Assembly: GCF_000760035.1 (NCBI RefSeq)
Contig: NZ_JNAO01000008.1
Location: 1-64,000, forward strand
Reading direction: 5' to 3'
Length of the DNA stretch: 64,000 nucleotides
From: Prochlorococcus marinus str. MIT 9314
GTDB taxonomy: Bacteria; Cyanobacteriota; Cyanobacteriia; PCC-6307; Cyanobiaceae
Under the pieces are notes generated by a model, which saw only the letters and a list, made by a program, of their open reading frames with translations, searched no databases and had not been told where the DNA came from. Shown here in pieces: positions 47,258 through 56,339 of the stretch. The first letter of the stretch is position 1, and each line of letters begins with the position of its first letter. A program made the position numbers and the translations under genes.

Positions 47258-49864
47258 CTAACTTTTCGTTTTCCTTTTAGTTTTTTTATTAGTTATCTTT
47301 GTTTTTTTTAAAATTGGGCCTTTTTTATCTTTTAGTTTTTCTTCTAAAAGAGATATAGCATCATCTATGGTGAATTTTTCTAAGTCAGTATCTTTTGCAA
47401 GCGAAACATTAGTTTTGCCACATTTTAAATAGACCCCATATCTTCCATTTAATATTTGAATTTTTTCTTTAAATTCTTTAGGCTTTCCAAAGTCTTTAAG
47501 TACCTCTTGACCACCTCTACCCATTTTTGGCATCGCAAGAATTTCTAATGCTCGATTTATATCAACTGTAAAAACATCATCCTCTTTCTTTAAGGATCTG
47601 TTTTCAGATTCATTTTCATTTTTAATCCATTTGATATAAGGGCCAAATCTTCCTCTATCAGCCTCAACAACTCCTCCTGCAGGATGTACTCCTAACAATC
47701 TGGGCAAACTTAAAAGTACAAGAGCTTCATCTAGAGTTAGATCATCAGTTTTCAACTCTTTAGGTAATGAAGCTCTTCTTGGTTTAGCTTTATCTTGATC
47801 ATTATTCCCCAATTGCACGTAAGGTCCATAGGGGCCAAATCTTAAAAAAACTTTCTCCCCAGTTTTTGGATCAGTTCCAAGATCTGATGGGCCACTTAAA
47901 ATTTGATCAACTTGCTTTATATCTAAATCTCCAGGAGTAATATCCATTGGAAGATTACCTTTCGCCTGAATTTCATTACCAGATTCATCAATTTTTGTTC
48001 CCTCAAGCCAAGGTCCGTTAGAGCCTATTCTGACTACGCAAGGAAGGTCTTCGAAATCAACTTGTCTATAAGCTTTACCATCAATATCACCCTCTGTTTT
48101 CTGAACTTTTACCTCCAAACCATTTTTACCTTTATAGAAAGTTTCGAGGTATGGTAGCCACTCAAGATTACCTGAAGATATTTCATCCAATGAAGATTCC
48201 ATTTTTGCGGTAAATGTAGTATCAACCAGATCAGGAAAATGTTCTTCTAATAAAGCAGTAACCGCAAAAGCTGTAAACGTTGGAGCCAAAGTATTGGAGG
48301 ATATATTCGCATAACCTCTATCCACTATTGTCCCAATAATGCTTGCATAGGTAGAAGGTCTTCCAATCCCTTCTTTTTCAAGTACTTTAACTAATGCCGC
48401 CTCTGTATATCTTGCAGGAGGTTTAGTTTCATGAAAAGTAGATTCCTTATTAGAAACTACAAGACATGTTCCAGTTGTTAAGTTCGGGAGAATAATTTCT
48501 TGTTGTTCAAGGGATGAACTTGGGTCATCACTTCCCTCTACATAAGCTCTGAAGAATCCTGCGAAATCAATACTTTTCCCGCTCGATTTAAATAATCCGT
48601 CCCCCACGCTAATTTCAGCATTAATCATTGTTAGCCTAGCTTCCGCCATTTGACTAGCTACAGTTCTTTTCCAAATTAAATCGTAAAGAGATAAGTCTCT
48701 ACCAGTTAGATTAGTTTCCTTAGGTGTTTTAAATGCCTCGCCTGCCGGTCTAATAGCTTCATGTGCTTCTTGAGCATTTCTTGCAGTTGAACTAAATTGT
48801 CTTGGTGAGTCAGATAAATATTCTTTTCCATACATAGAACTGACACATTCTCTTGCAGCTCTTGTCGCTTGTTCGGAAAGATGAACCGAATCAGTTCTCA
48901 TATATGTTATGAAACCTCTCTCATATAGACCTTGTGCACATCTCATAGTTTCTCTTGCAGACAAACGAAGCTTCCTGTTCGCTTCTTGCTGTAATGTGCT
49001 AGTTGTAAATGGAGGAACTGGCTTACGAATGGATGGCTTTTTTTCGATTTTTGAGACTAACCAATCTTCTGAGGAAAAAGTCTTCAATAAATCATTTACT
49101 TTTTCTTCTCCAATTATTAAAGATTTGTTGCCTTGTTTTAATTTGCCCGTCTGTTCATCGAAATCTGAACCATTAGAAATTCTTTGACCGTTTAAACTGA
49201 ACAATTTAGTTTCGAAAGTAACATTATCTTTTACTAGGGAAGCTTTAATTCCCCAGTAACTAGCTTTTTTAAAGGATCTTCTTTCTCTTTCTCTCCTAAC
49301 AAGAAGTCTTACAGAAACTGATTGAACTCGACCAGCAGATAATCGTGGGGCTACCTTCTTCCAAAGTAAAGGAGATAATTCATATCCAAAAAGCCTGTCC
49401 AGGATTCTTCTTGTTTCTTGAGCCTGAACAAGTTCCATATCAATTTCTCTTGTTTGGTCTAAAGCTTTATTAATTGCCTTTTTCGTAATTTCATGAAAAA
49501 CCATTCTCTTAGTTGGTATTTTAGGCTTAAGTATTTGCAGGAGATGCCAGCTAATACTCTCTCCTTCTCTATCTTCATCAGTTGCCAGTAATAGCTGGGT
49601 CGCACCTTTCAATGCATCTTTTAACTCTTTAACAACCTTTTTCTTATCTTTTGGAACTATATAAAGTGGTTCAAAATCTTCTGTTGTATTAACTCCTATC
49701 CTTGACCATTTTTCCTTTTTAACCGCCGCAGGTATTTCAGCAGCTCCTTTTGGAAGATCTCTTACGTGTCCCATTGAAGCTAGAACTTCATAATTAGAAG
49801 GCAAAAACTTTCTTATAGTTTTTGCTTTGGTGGGACTTTCAACAATAACAAGTGTGTGATCCAA
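47258..49864 (-). CDS. topA: DNA topoisomerase I
   Basis: An 868-residue type IA topoisomerase that relaxes negative supercoils. The Toprim domain starts TLVIVESPTKAKTIRKFL, with DEDREGE at about 96-102. The catalytic Tyr is Y321 in GFITYMRTDS, and LSAGRVQSVSVRLL near 175 is family-specific. The C-terminus has several GxFGPYxK-type repeats (RFGPYIKW, RYGVYLKC) in place of the Cys4 zinc fingers of E. coli TopA. It heads the leftward run. Confidence 0.97.
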   Translation of the reverse strand: MDHTLVIVESPTKAKTIRKFLPSNYEVLASMGHVRDLPKGAAEIPAAVKKEKWSRIGVNTTEDFEPLYIVPKDKKKVVKELKDALKGATQLLLATDEDREGESISWHLLQILKPKIPTKRMVFHEITKKAINKALDQTREIDMELVQAQETRRILDRLFGYELSPLLWKKVAPRLSAGRVQSVSVRLLVRRERERRSFKKASYWGIKASLVKDNVTFETKLFSLNGQRISNGSDFDEQTGKLKQGNKSLIIGEEKVNDLLKTFSSEDWLVSKIEKKPSIRKPVPPFTTSTLQQEANRKLRLSARETMRCAQGLYERGFITYMRTDSVHLSEQATRAARECVSSMYGKEYLSDSPRQFSSTARNAQEAHEAIRPAGEAFKTPKETNLTGRDLSLYDLIWKRTVASQMAEARLTMINAEISVGDGLFKSSGKSIDFAGFFRAYVEGSDDPSSSLEQQEIILPNLTTGTCLVVSNKESTFHETKPPARYTEAALVKVLEKEGIGRPSTYASIIGTIVDRGYANISSNTLAPTFTAFAVTALLEEHFPDLVDTTFTAKMESSLDEISSGNLEWLPYLETFYKGKNGLEVKVQKTEGDIDGKAYRQVDFEDLPCVVRIGSNGPWLEGTKIDESGNEIQAKGNLPMDITPGDLDIKQVDQILSGPSDLGTDPKTGEKVFLRFGPYGPYVQLGNNDQDKAKPRRASLPKELKTDDLTLDEALVLLSLPRLLGVHPAGGVVEADRGRFGPYIKWIKNENESENRSLKKEDDVFTVDINRALEILAMPKMGRGGQEVLKDFGKPKEFKEKIQILNGRYGVYLKCGKTNVSLAKDTDLEKFTIDDAISLLEEKLKDKKGPILKKTKITNKKTKRKTKS

Positions 49865-49971
49865 GGTTTATTTCAAAAATTGGTGTTTTTGTTCAGTTAG
49901 GGCATATTATGATTATTTGAAGTTTTTTCAAGTAATTTCTTCTGAAAATTTCAAAATTCATACCCACAAAT

Positions 49972-49977
49972 TATAAT
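49972..49977 (+). promoter_or_regulatory. Possible -10 box for ndhB
   Basis: TATAAT at 49972-49977 lies in the 175-bp divergent spacer between topA and ndhB, about 62 bp before the ndhB GTG. No clear -35 is seen. Assignment rests on the match alone. Confidence 0.35.
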
Positions 49978-50039
49978 CAAGTTAAGATTAACTCTTAGAC
50001 CCTTACAATCAAACATCTAATTTAATCCAATTTAATAAA

Positions 50040-51560
50040 GTGCCCAACGAAATCTTTACAATTAATTTAAATGCACAAGCCATTATTCCAGAGGCTTTTA
50101 TTTTACTAGGTATTGTTGGAACACTTCTTGTAGATTTAGCTGGAGAAAAAACTGCATCAAAATGGGCACCAATAATTTGCTACTTATCAATTGGAAGCTC
50201 TCTTGTAGGTTTGGCATTGCAATGGAGTAATCCAGTAGGAAGCGCATTCCTTGGTTCTTTTAATTCAGATAATTTGGCAATCGCATTTAGAGCAATAATT
50301 TCTTTATCAACCTTAGTTTCTTTACTTATAAGCTGGCGATATACAGAACAAAGTGGTAGCCCAATTGGCGAGTTTGCTGCGATAGTTCTTTCGGCCACCC
50401 TTGGAGCAATGCTTTTGTGTGGATCTACTGACCTTATTAGTGTATTTATATCTTTAGAGACTTTATCTGTAGCAAGCTACTTACTTTCTGGTTATCTCAA
50501 GAGAGATCCAAGAAGTTCAGAAGCAGCCTTAAAATACCTCCTTGTTGGATCAGCTGCTGCTGCTGTCTACTTATATGGATCCTCTTTTCTTTATGGATTA
50601 AGTGGTTCAACAAACTTAGCGACAATAGGTTTAGAGATAATAAATAAGCCATCTTTTATTACGTCACTGGCTCTTGTATTTGTTTTATCAACAGTTGCAT
50701 TTAAAATTGCTGCTGTTCCCTTTCATCAATGGACTCCTGATGTATATGAGGGTTCACCTACACCCGTAGTAGCTTTTTTATCTGTCGGCTCAAAAACAGC
50801 GGGCTTTGCATTTGCAATAAGAATATTAAGCACAACTTTCTCTTCTTTTGATGAAGAATGGAAACTTTTATTTACCATTTTGGCCATATTGAGCATGGCT
50901 CTAGGAAATGTTGTAGCTCTAGCTCAAACCTCAATGAAAAGGATGCTAGCTTACAGTTCTATTGGGCAAGCCGGGTTTGTAATGATTGGAATAGTATCTG
51001 GCACACAAGATGGTTTATCAGCAGCTGTTTTATATTTGGCTGCATATTTATTTATGAATTTGGGTGCATTTTCTTGTGTAATTCTTTTCTCACTAAGAAC
51101 TGGTTCTGACAGAATTCTTGATTACTCAGGACTTTACCAAAAAGATCCTCTCATTACATTAGGCTTAAGCCTTTGTCTTTTATCTCTTGGAGGTTTACCT
51201 CCAATGTTAGGATTTTTTGGAAAGATATACTTGTTCTTTGCAGGTTGGGCAAATCATCAATATCTATTAGTAATAATTGGATTAGTAACTTCAGTAATAT
51301 CTATTTATTACTACATTTCAGTGATAAAGATGATGGTAGTTAAAGAGCCACAGGAAGCTTCCGAAATAGTCAAATCATATCCTGAAATTAATTGGGGAAT
51401 TGTAGGATTACCTCCCTTGAGAATTGCACTTTATACTTGCGTCGCAGTAACTGCTCTTGGAGGAATCCTTTCTAATCCTCTTTTTAAATTAGCTAATACA
51501 GCAGTTTCAGAAACTCCTTTCTTACAAGATATTATTGCGACAGCAAACAATATTACATAG
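50040..51560 (+). CDS. ndhB: NAD(P)H-quinone oxidoreductase subunit 2 (NdhB)
   Basis: A 506-residue antiporter-like subunit of the NDH-1 complex, used in respiration and cyclic electron flow in the thylakoid. Fourteen or so helices are visible. [20 protein letters not shown] (about 141-160), [20 protein letters not shown] and [20 protein letters not shown] match NdhB/NuoN. The start is GTG, just before [10 protein letters not shown]. The ABC ATPase starts 16 bp after its stop. Confidence 0.96.
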   Translation: MPNEIFTINLNAQAIIPEAFILLGIVGTLLVDLAGEKTASKWAPIICYLSIGSSLVGLALQWSNPVGSAFLGSFNSDNLAIAFRAIISLSTLVSLLISWRYTEQSGSPIGEFAAIVLSATLGAMLLCGSTDLISVFISLETLSVASYLLSGYLKRDPRSSEAALKYLLVGSAAAAVYLYGSSFLYGLSGSTNLATIGLEIINKPSFITSLALVFVLSTVAFKIAAVPFHQWTPDVYEGSPTPVVAFLSVGSKTAGFAFAIRILSTTFSSFDEEWKLLFTILAILSMALGNVVALAQTSMKRMLAYSSIGQAGFVMIGIVSGTQDGLSAAVLYLAAYLFMNLGAFSCVILFSLRTGSDRILDYSGLYQKDPLITLGLSLCLLSLGGLPPMLGFFGKIYLFFAGWANHQYLLVIIGLVTSVISIYYYISVIKMMVVKEPQEASEIVKSYPEINWGIVGLPPLRIALYTCVAVTALGGILSNPLFKLANTAVSETPFLQDIIATANNIT

Positions 51561-51576
51561 AAGAATTCTTCGATAA

Positions 51577-52263
51577 ATGTCTAAGAAAGTTGCTAGTTTA
51601 GAAAATATATCTAAAACATATGGAAAAGAGGATCTAACAGTTAAAGCCTTAGACAGCATAAACTTAGAAATTTATAAAGGTGATTATTTAGCTGTAATGG
51701 GAGCTAGTGGCTCAGGCAAAAGTACAGCTATGAATATTATTGGATGTCTAGATAGACCATCTGAAGGTATTTATAAATTAAATGGTATTCCTGTTGAGAA
51801 TTTATCTGATGATGAGCTTGCGGAAATACGTAACCAAAAATTGGGCTTCGTTTTTCAACAATTTCATCTTCTTTCAGACGCAACTGCACTTGAAAACGTA
51901 ACTTTGCCGATGATTTATGCTGGGATTGATCCTGAAAAACGATTAGAGCGCGGTAAGAATGCCTTAAAAAAAGTTGGCCTTTCAGAAAGAATGAATAATC
52001 GCCCAAACCAATTATCCGGAGGTCAACAACAACGAGTTGCTATTGCGAGGGCTATTATCAATAACCCCGCAATTTTGTTAGCAGACGAACCTACTGGAGC
52101 ACTAGATTCAAAAACCACTGAAGATGTATTAGATCTTTTTGACAAGCTGCATGAATCTGGAATAACTATAGTTTTAGTTACGCATGAAGATGAAGTTGCA
52201 AATCGCGCAAAAAAAATAGCCAGATTTAAGGATGGAAGAATAGTTGAATTAAAAGTTAATTAA
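51577..52263 (+). CDS. ABC transporter ATP-binding protein, LolD/MacB/DevA-type
   Basis: A 228-residue ATPase. Walker A is VMGASGSGKSTAMNIIGCLD (about 39-58), the signature is LSGGQQQRVAIARAI, Walker B is ILLADEPTGALD, and the H-loop is VTHEDEV. The LVFQQFHLL-type Q-loop (FVFQQFHLLSDATALENVTL) is typical of the MacB/LolD/FtsE group. No matching permease is adjacent. It ends 2 bp from the convergent birA. Confidence 0.9.
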   Translation: MSKKVASLENISKTYGKEDLTVKALDSINLEIYKGDYLAVMGASGSGKSTAMNIIGCLDRPSEGIYKLNGIPVENLSDDELAEIRNQKLGFVFQQFHLLSDATALENVTLPMIYAGIDPEKRLERGKNALKKVGLSERMNNRPNQLSGGQQQRVAIARAIINNPAILLADEPTGALDSKTTEDVLDLFDKLHESGITIVLVTHEDEVANRAKKIARFKDGRIVELKVN

Positions 52264-52265
52264 AT

Positions 52266-53015
52266 TCAAAATCTTCTAATTACCTTCAGTTGAGTTTCAT
52301 TTTCAATTCTTAAATTCCCATTCGAGTCAATATCTCTAATCATCCATGAATGAGGACAATAACCACTAGGTAAAAAACTTTTAGTAAGAAACTTATTTGC
52401 AGATTTAATCACATATTCTTTTTTCTTATTACATTCAATTGCATCATTAAAAGCTTTAAGAACTTTGGCTGTCCAATAATGATGATTAATATTTTTAGTT
52501 TGAAGTATTTTTGATAGTGAAATACCTTCTGATGGAGTGTAATTTAAAAAATTCATGCCAAGTCCTATTCTTACATAGATAATTTCTTTGCCTCTTGTTA
52601 TTACCCTTGGTAAAAATCCAATCAACTTTTTTGAACCAAAAAAAATATCATTTGGCCATTTCAAACAAACATTTATATTCTCTTGTCTAAGCATTTCACA
52701 TAACTTAATCCCTAAAGACAAATTAAATATTTGACATGCAAATTCTTTTGAAAATATTGGGTAAGCTGCACTTAACCAAATCCCGCCTTTTGGAGAAACC
52801 CAAGTTTTTGAATTTTGGCCAACCCCTGAGAACTGCTCTCTAGCGATTATCGCTACTGGCTGGTTTTTCTTTATTTCAGAATATTCAAGCAAGTTTGTGA
52901 GCTCATTTTCGGTACTTTTACATTTTATTTTGTAATGAAGTCTCCAGGTTGGATATTGACCCTGAATTTTTTTTAAACAAAAAACTGTCTTAGCTGCAGA
53001 TCCAAAAACTTTCAC
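52266..53015 (-). CDS. birA: Biotin-[acetyl-CoA carboxylase] ligase, catalytic type without DNA-binding domain
   Basis: A 249-residue protein with the biotin ligase core: AIIAREQFSGVGQNSKTWVS (about 54-73), GGIWLSAAYP, LKWPNDIFFGSKKLIGFLP (substrate and Lys region) and RIGLGMNFLNY. The C-terminal SH3-like region is reduced. There is no N-terminal helix-turn-helix, so it does not act as a repressor as E. coli BirA does. The start is GTG at 53013-53015. Confidence 0.88.
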   Translation of the reverse strand: MKVFGSAAKTVFCLKKIQGQYPTWRLHYKIKCKSTENELTNLLEYSEIKKNQPVAIIAREQFSGVGQNSKTWVSPKGGIWLSAAYPIFSKEFACQIFNLSLGIKLCEMLRQENINVCLKWPNDIFFGSKKLIGFLPRVITRGKEIIYVRIGLGMNFLNYTPSEGISLSKILQTKNINHHYWTAKVLKAFNDAIECNKKKEYVIKSANKFLTKSFLPSGYCPHSWMIRDIDSNGNLRIENETQLKVIRRF

Positions 53016-53045
53016 AAATTCTTTATTAAAACAACGAGCATCTTT

Positions 53046-53576
53046 TTGAAGATTAGATTAACTTTAGTCTTAATAAGTAAATTTTACAAATTGGACAAAC
53101 AGTATTTGCCAATAGTGAATAGAAGGAATCCACATCCATTAAAAAATTGTCTTGATAATTTCAAAAAATCCTTCGGAGACTTAGATAAACTTTCTAAAAT
53201 CAACGAAAATTGGAAGAACTTAATCGGATTGGAACTATTTCAAGAATGCAAACCATTAAATATCGAACAAAAAATACTTACTATTGCAGTAAATCATCCA
53301 CAGTGGCGCCAAGCTTTAATCTATAACAAGCATAAATTAAAAGAGAGAATCGAGAAAATTGGAATAACTTTGAATGAGATAAAAATAATACAAAATTATG
53401 AAATTAAAAATAAAAATATCAAAGCTAGTAATGCAAAGATAGTTTGGGCAAAGCATCCAAGCAGAATTCATCAAAATAATATGTGCATTTGTACTCTCTG
53501 TAATTCCCCTACTCCTGAGGGCGAAATCAAAAGATGGGGAAAGTGTTCTTTTTGTTGGAGAAAAATAAAAAACTAA
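53046..53576 (+). CDS. DUF721 (DciA-like) protein with a C-terminal Cys4 motif
   Basis: A 176-residue protein. The DUF721 core is INENWKNLIGLELFQECKPL followed by LTIAVNHPQWRQALIYNKHK (about 97-116). DUF721 proteins include DciA, a loader of the DnaB helicase in bacteria that lack DnaC. A C-terminal Cys motif (CICTLC near 150 and CSFC near 168) suggests a zinc-binding addition. The start is uncertain: the TTG at 53046 gives this length, but TTG at 53091 or GTG at 53115 would begin closer to the conserved NRRNPHPL. Confidence 0.75.
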   Translation: MKIRLTLVLISKFYKLDKQYLPIVNRRNPHPLKNCLDNFKKSFGDLDKLSKINENWKNLIGLELFQECKPLNIEQKILTIAVNHPQWRQALIYNKHKLKERIEKIGITLNEIKIIQNYEIKNKNIKASNAKIVWAKHPSRIHQNNMCICTLCNSPTPEGEIKRWGKCSFCWRKIKN

Positions 53577-53581
53577 ATTCT

Positions 53582-54283
53582 TTATTTAGTTAAAATTAGT
53601 ATTCCCATTTGCCCCCCCCCAATAGTCCTATATTCAGCTTTTTTAAATCCAACTTCCTTAGCAATATTTATAAGCATATTTTTTTTTGGAAAATTTCTAA
53701 TACTTTTTTCAATATATGCGTACTCTGGACTTAAATTAAAAAGCCGCGAAATGGTTACTACTATTAATCTCAAATAAATTTTCTGAAAAATATTGGATAA
53801 AGAGTTTCTTGTTGAGTGATTAAAATCCAAAAATCCTGCCCTTCCCTTATCCTTCAAAAGATCAAAAACTTTTTTTATTCCTTCTTCAACATTATTCAAG
53901 TTTCTAAGTCCATATGACATGCAAATCCCATCAAATTTTTTTGAATAATCATTAATTTCTAATACATCTTTAATTTCCCACTTAATAAATTTATTTTTTT
54001 TAAGCTCTGATTTTTTTTTTGCAATATTTACGATATTCTCTGCACTGTCAATCCCAGTAATTGAACCCCTTGGACTAACTCTCTCAGAAATTAAAAATGC
54101 TAAATCTCCAGTTCCACAGCATAAATCAGCCCAATCTTCACCATTTAAAGGTTCCAATAAATTAACTAATTTTCTTTTCCATAATCTGTGCAGCCCAAAA
54201 CTTAATAGATTATTTAAAAAGTCATATTTATGAGAAATTTTATTAAATATATTTTTGACTTCGATAGTTTTTGTGAATTTCAT
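53582..54283 (-). CDS. ubiE: UbiE/MenG-type quinone C-methyltransferase
   Basis: A 233-residue SAM-dependent methyltransferase. NIFNKISHKYDFLNNLLSFG (about 12-31) and WADLCCGTGDLAFLIS (motif I, about 51-66) with GICMSYGLRNLNNVEEGI (motif near 115) identify UbiE/MenG. In Prochlorococcus it would methylate the phylloquinone or another prenylquinone precursor. A run of nine G in the coding strand (53612-53620) encodes G222-G224 near the C-terminus; it is intact here. Confidence 0.93.
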   Translation of the reverse strand: MKFTKTIEVKNIFNKISHKYDFLNNLLSFGLHRLWKRKLVNLLEPLNGEDWADLCCGTGDLAFLISERVSPRGSITGIDSAENIVNIAKKKSELKKNKFIKWEIKDVLEINDYSKKFDGICMSYGLRNLNNVEEGIKKVFDLLKDKGRAGFLDFNHSTRNSLSNIFQKIYLRLIVVTISRLFNLSPEYAYIEKSIRNFPKKNMLINIAKEVGFKKAEYRTIGGGQMGILILTK

Positions 54284-54328
54284 TTTTAAATTTTTAACTT
54301 TTTACTTTTTGGTATTAAATTTAATTTT

Positions 54329-55099
54329 TTATTCATATGGTCTAATTGGAAGTTTTTTTTCGAGGAGGAAAGTCTTTATTTCTCTTAAAGAAAGTTTCTG
54401 ATCATGCAGTAATGATGCTAAAAGTGCTGCAGATGCCCTGCCTTCATTGAAAACATCATAGATATCTTCTAAACTACCTGCTCCTCCAGAAGCAATCACT
54501 GGGATGTTAACAATATTGGTAACAGATTCAGTCAGATGTAAATCATATCCATTCTGCGTGCCATCACCATCCATTGAAGTAAGCAAAATTTCCCCTGCAC
54601 CTAACTCCTCAACTTTCTTTGCCCAACTTAATACATCTATTCCAGTATTTTCCCTCCCTCCTTTTACATACACCTCCCATTCATCAGTTTTATTAACTTT
54701 TCTTTTAGCATCAATTGCTATCACGATACATTGATTACCAAATTCTCTAGAACTTTTAGAAATTAAATCTGGATTTCTAACAGCAGAAGAATTCAAACTC
54801 ACTTTGTCCGCTCCAGCTCTTAAAAGATCATTAATTGAAGAAACAGAATCTATTCCTCCACCTACTGTAAACGGGATTTTTACTGATTTTGCGGTCCTAG
54901 AAACAAGGTCAACTAATGTATTTCTATTTTCTACACTAGCTCTAATATCTAAAAATACTAATTCATCTGCGCCCTCATCAGAATACCTACAAGCCAATTC
55001 AACAGGATCTCCTGAGTCTCTCAAGTTAACAAAATTTACACCTTTAACCACTCTGCCATGGGCGACATCTAAACAAGGAATTAAACGAAGAGCTACCAT
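54329..55099 (-). CDS. hisF: Imidazole glycerol phosphate synthase cyclase subunit
   Basis: A 256-residue TIM barrel of histidine synthesis. [20 protein letters not shown] (with the catalytic Asp, D11), [36 protein letters not shown] (second catalytic Asp) and [13 protein letters not shown] are all present. It works with the glutaminase HisH, which is not in the window. Length normal. Confidence 0.97.
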   Translation of the reverse strand: MVALRLIPCLDVAHGRVVKGVNFVNLRDSGDPVELACRYSDEGADELVFLDIRASVENRNTLVDLVSRTAKSVKIPFTVGGGIDSVSSINDLLRAGADKVSLNSSAVRNPDLISKSSREFGNQCIVIAIDAKRKVNKTDEWEVYVKGGRENTGIDVLSWAKKVEELGAGEILLTSMDGDGTQNGYDLHLTESVTNIVNIPVIASGGAGSLEDIYDVFNEGRASAALLASLLHDQKLSLREIKTFLLEKKLPIRPYE

Positions 55100-55158
55100 T
55101 TTAGTAAAAATTGTCCAAATGCTGTTAATCTTGCATAATAGCTTCCATTTTACCTCTT

Positions 55159-55383
55159 ATGGCTGAAACAAAATTATTACCTAAAATCGGTAGTAAAATC
55201 AAAATTAACATTAACAAAGTAAAAGATAGACTACCAGCTAAATTAATCGATCAAATATCCTCGAATCCTAAAGCCGTAATAACAGGCTATAAAATGACAG
55301 ACGGAAGAAGTATTGGAATCACCGCAAAATTTCAGAATGGTGAGCAAAATTGGTTTTTCCCAGAAGAAATTGAGAAAGGTTAA
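55159..55383 (+). CDS. DUF2862 family small protein
   Basis: A 74-residue protein with KIGSKIKININKVKDRLPAK and TGYKMTDGRSIGITAKFQNG, matching cyanobacterial DUF2862. It ends GEQNWFFPEEIEKG. The function is unknown. It lies 7 bp upstream of chlG and is probably co-transcribed with it. Confidence 0.8.
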   Translation: MAETKLLPKIGSKIKININKVKDRLPAKLIDQISSNPKAVITGYKMTDGRSIGITAKFQNGEQNWFFPEEIEKG

Positions 55384-55390
55384 GAGTAAA

Positions 55391-56338
55391 GTGAATGATC
55401 CAAAACAACTATTAGGAATTAAGGGCGCCTCAGAGACATCAAGTATATGGAAACTCCGTATACAGTTAATGAAACCCATAACGTGGATCCCTTTGATATG
55501 GGGAGTTATATGTGGAGCAGCTGCAAGTGGGAATTTTGAATGGACATTTAGTAATGTTCTAGCTTCGTTAGCATGTATGCTTATGAGTGGACCACTTCTG
55601 GCTGGTTATACCCAAACCATAAATGATTTTTTTGATAAAGAAATTGATGCAATTAATGAACCAAATAGACCAATTCCTTCTGGGAAAATTTCAATTAAAG
55701 ATGTAAAAATACAAATCTGGGTATTACTTATTGCGGGTTTAGTAGTTGCTTTTCTATTAGATTTATATGCTAAGCACAGCTTCCCCTCAGTCTTACTTTT
55801 GGCATCAGGAGGTTCCTTTGTTAGTTATATATATTCGGCTCCGCCACTCAAATTAAAACAGAATGGTTGGCTTGGGAATTATGCATTAGGAGCATCTTAT
55901 ATAGCTTTACCTTGGTGGGCAGGACAAGCCTTGTTTGGGAAATTAACTATCGTAACTGCGATACTAACACTTGCTTATAGTCTCTCAGGACTTGGAATTG
56001 CTGTTATTAATGATTTCAAAAGTGTTGAAGGAGACTCGAAGCTAGGCTTAAATTCTCTACCAGTAGTATTTGGAATTAAAAATGCAAGTAGAATAAGTGC
56101 AGGACTGATTGACATTTTTCAATTAGCAATGGTTGTAGTATTAGTCATTATTGGTCAACATTTAGCCTCTGTAATTTTGGTTTTATTGGTAATTCCACAA
56201 ATTACATTTCAAGATATGTGGTTACTAAGAGATCCCCTAAAGTTTGATGTCAAATATCAAGCCAGTGCCCAGCCGTTCCTTATAACTGGAATGTTAGTTA
56301 CAGCTTTAGCGATAGGACATAGTTTTTTAGTTGCTTAA
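55391..56338 (+). CDS. chlG: Chlorophyll synthase
   Basis: A UbiA-superfamily prenyltransferase that esterifies chlorophyllide. YTQTINDFFDKEIDAINEPN holds the first Asp motif with RPIPSG after it, and NDFKSVEGDSKLGLNSLPV the second. LMKPITWIPLIWGVICGAAA is typical of ChlG. The frame is open 78 bp upstream, overlapping DUF2862, but the GTG at 55391 gives the usual length of about 315 residues. The PBP gene starts at its stop. Confidence 0.95.
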   Translation: MNDPKQLLGIKGASETSSIWKLRIQLMKPITWIPLIWGVICGAAASGNFEWTFSNVLASLACMLMSGPLLAGYTQTINDFFDKEIDAINEPNRPIPSGKISIKDVKIQIWVLLIAGLVVAFLLDLYAKHSFPSVLLLASGGSFVSYIYSAPPLKLKQNGWLGNYALGASYIALPWWAGQALFGKLTIVTAILTLAYSLSGLGIAVINDFKSVEGDSKLGLNSLPVVFGIKNASRISAGLIDIFQLAMVVVLVIIGQHLASVILVLLVIPQITFQDMWLLRDPLKFDVKYQASAQPFLITGMLVTALAIGHSFLVA

Positions 56339-56339
56339 G

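Noticed and set aside
46956-47261. 101-residue Phe-rich frame antisense to the lipoprotein
   Set aside because: Product of the AT-rich 93-bp repeats read on the opposite strand; no start signal and no protein-like features.
55313-55390. Longer N-terminus of chlorophyll synthase overlapping DUF2862
   Set aside because: The added residues are the out-of-frame reading of DUF2862; GTG at 55391 gives the usual length.
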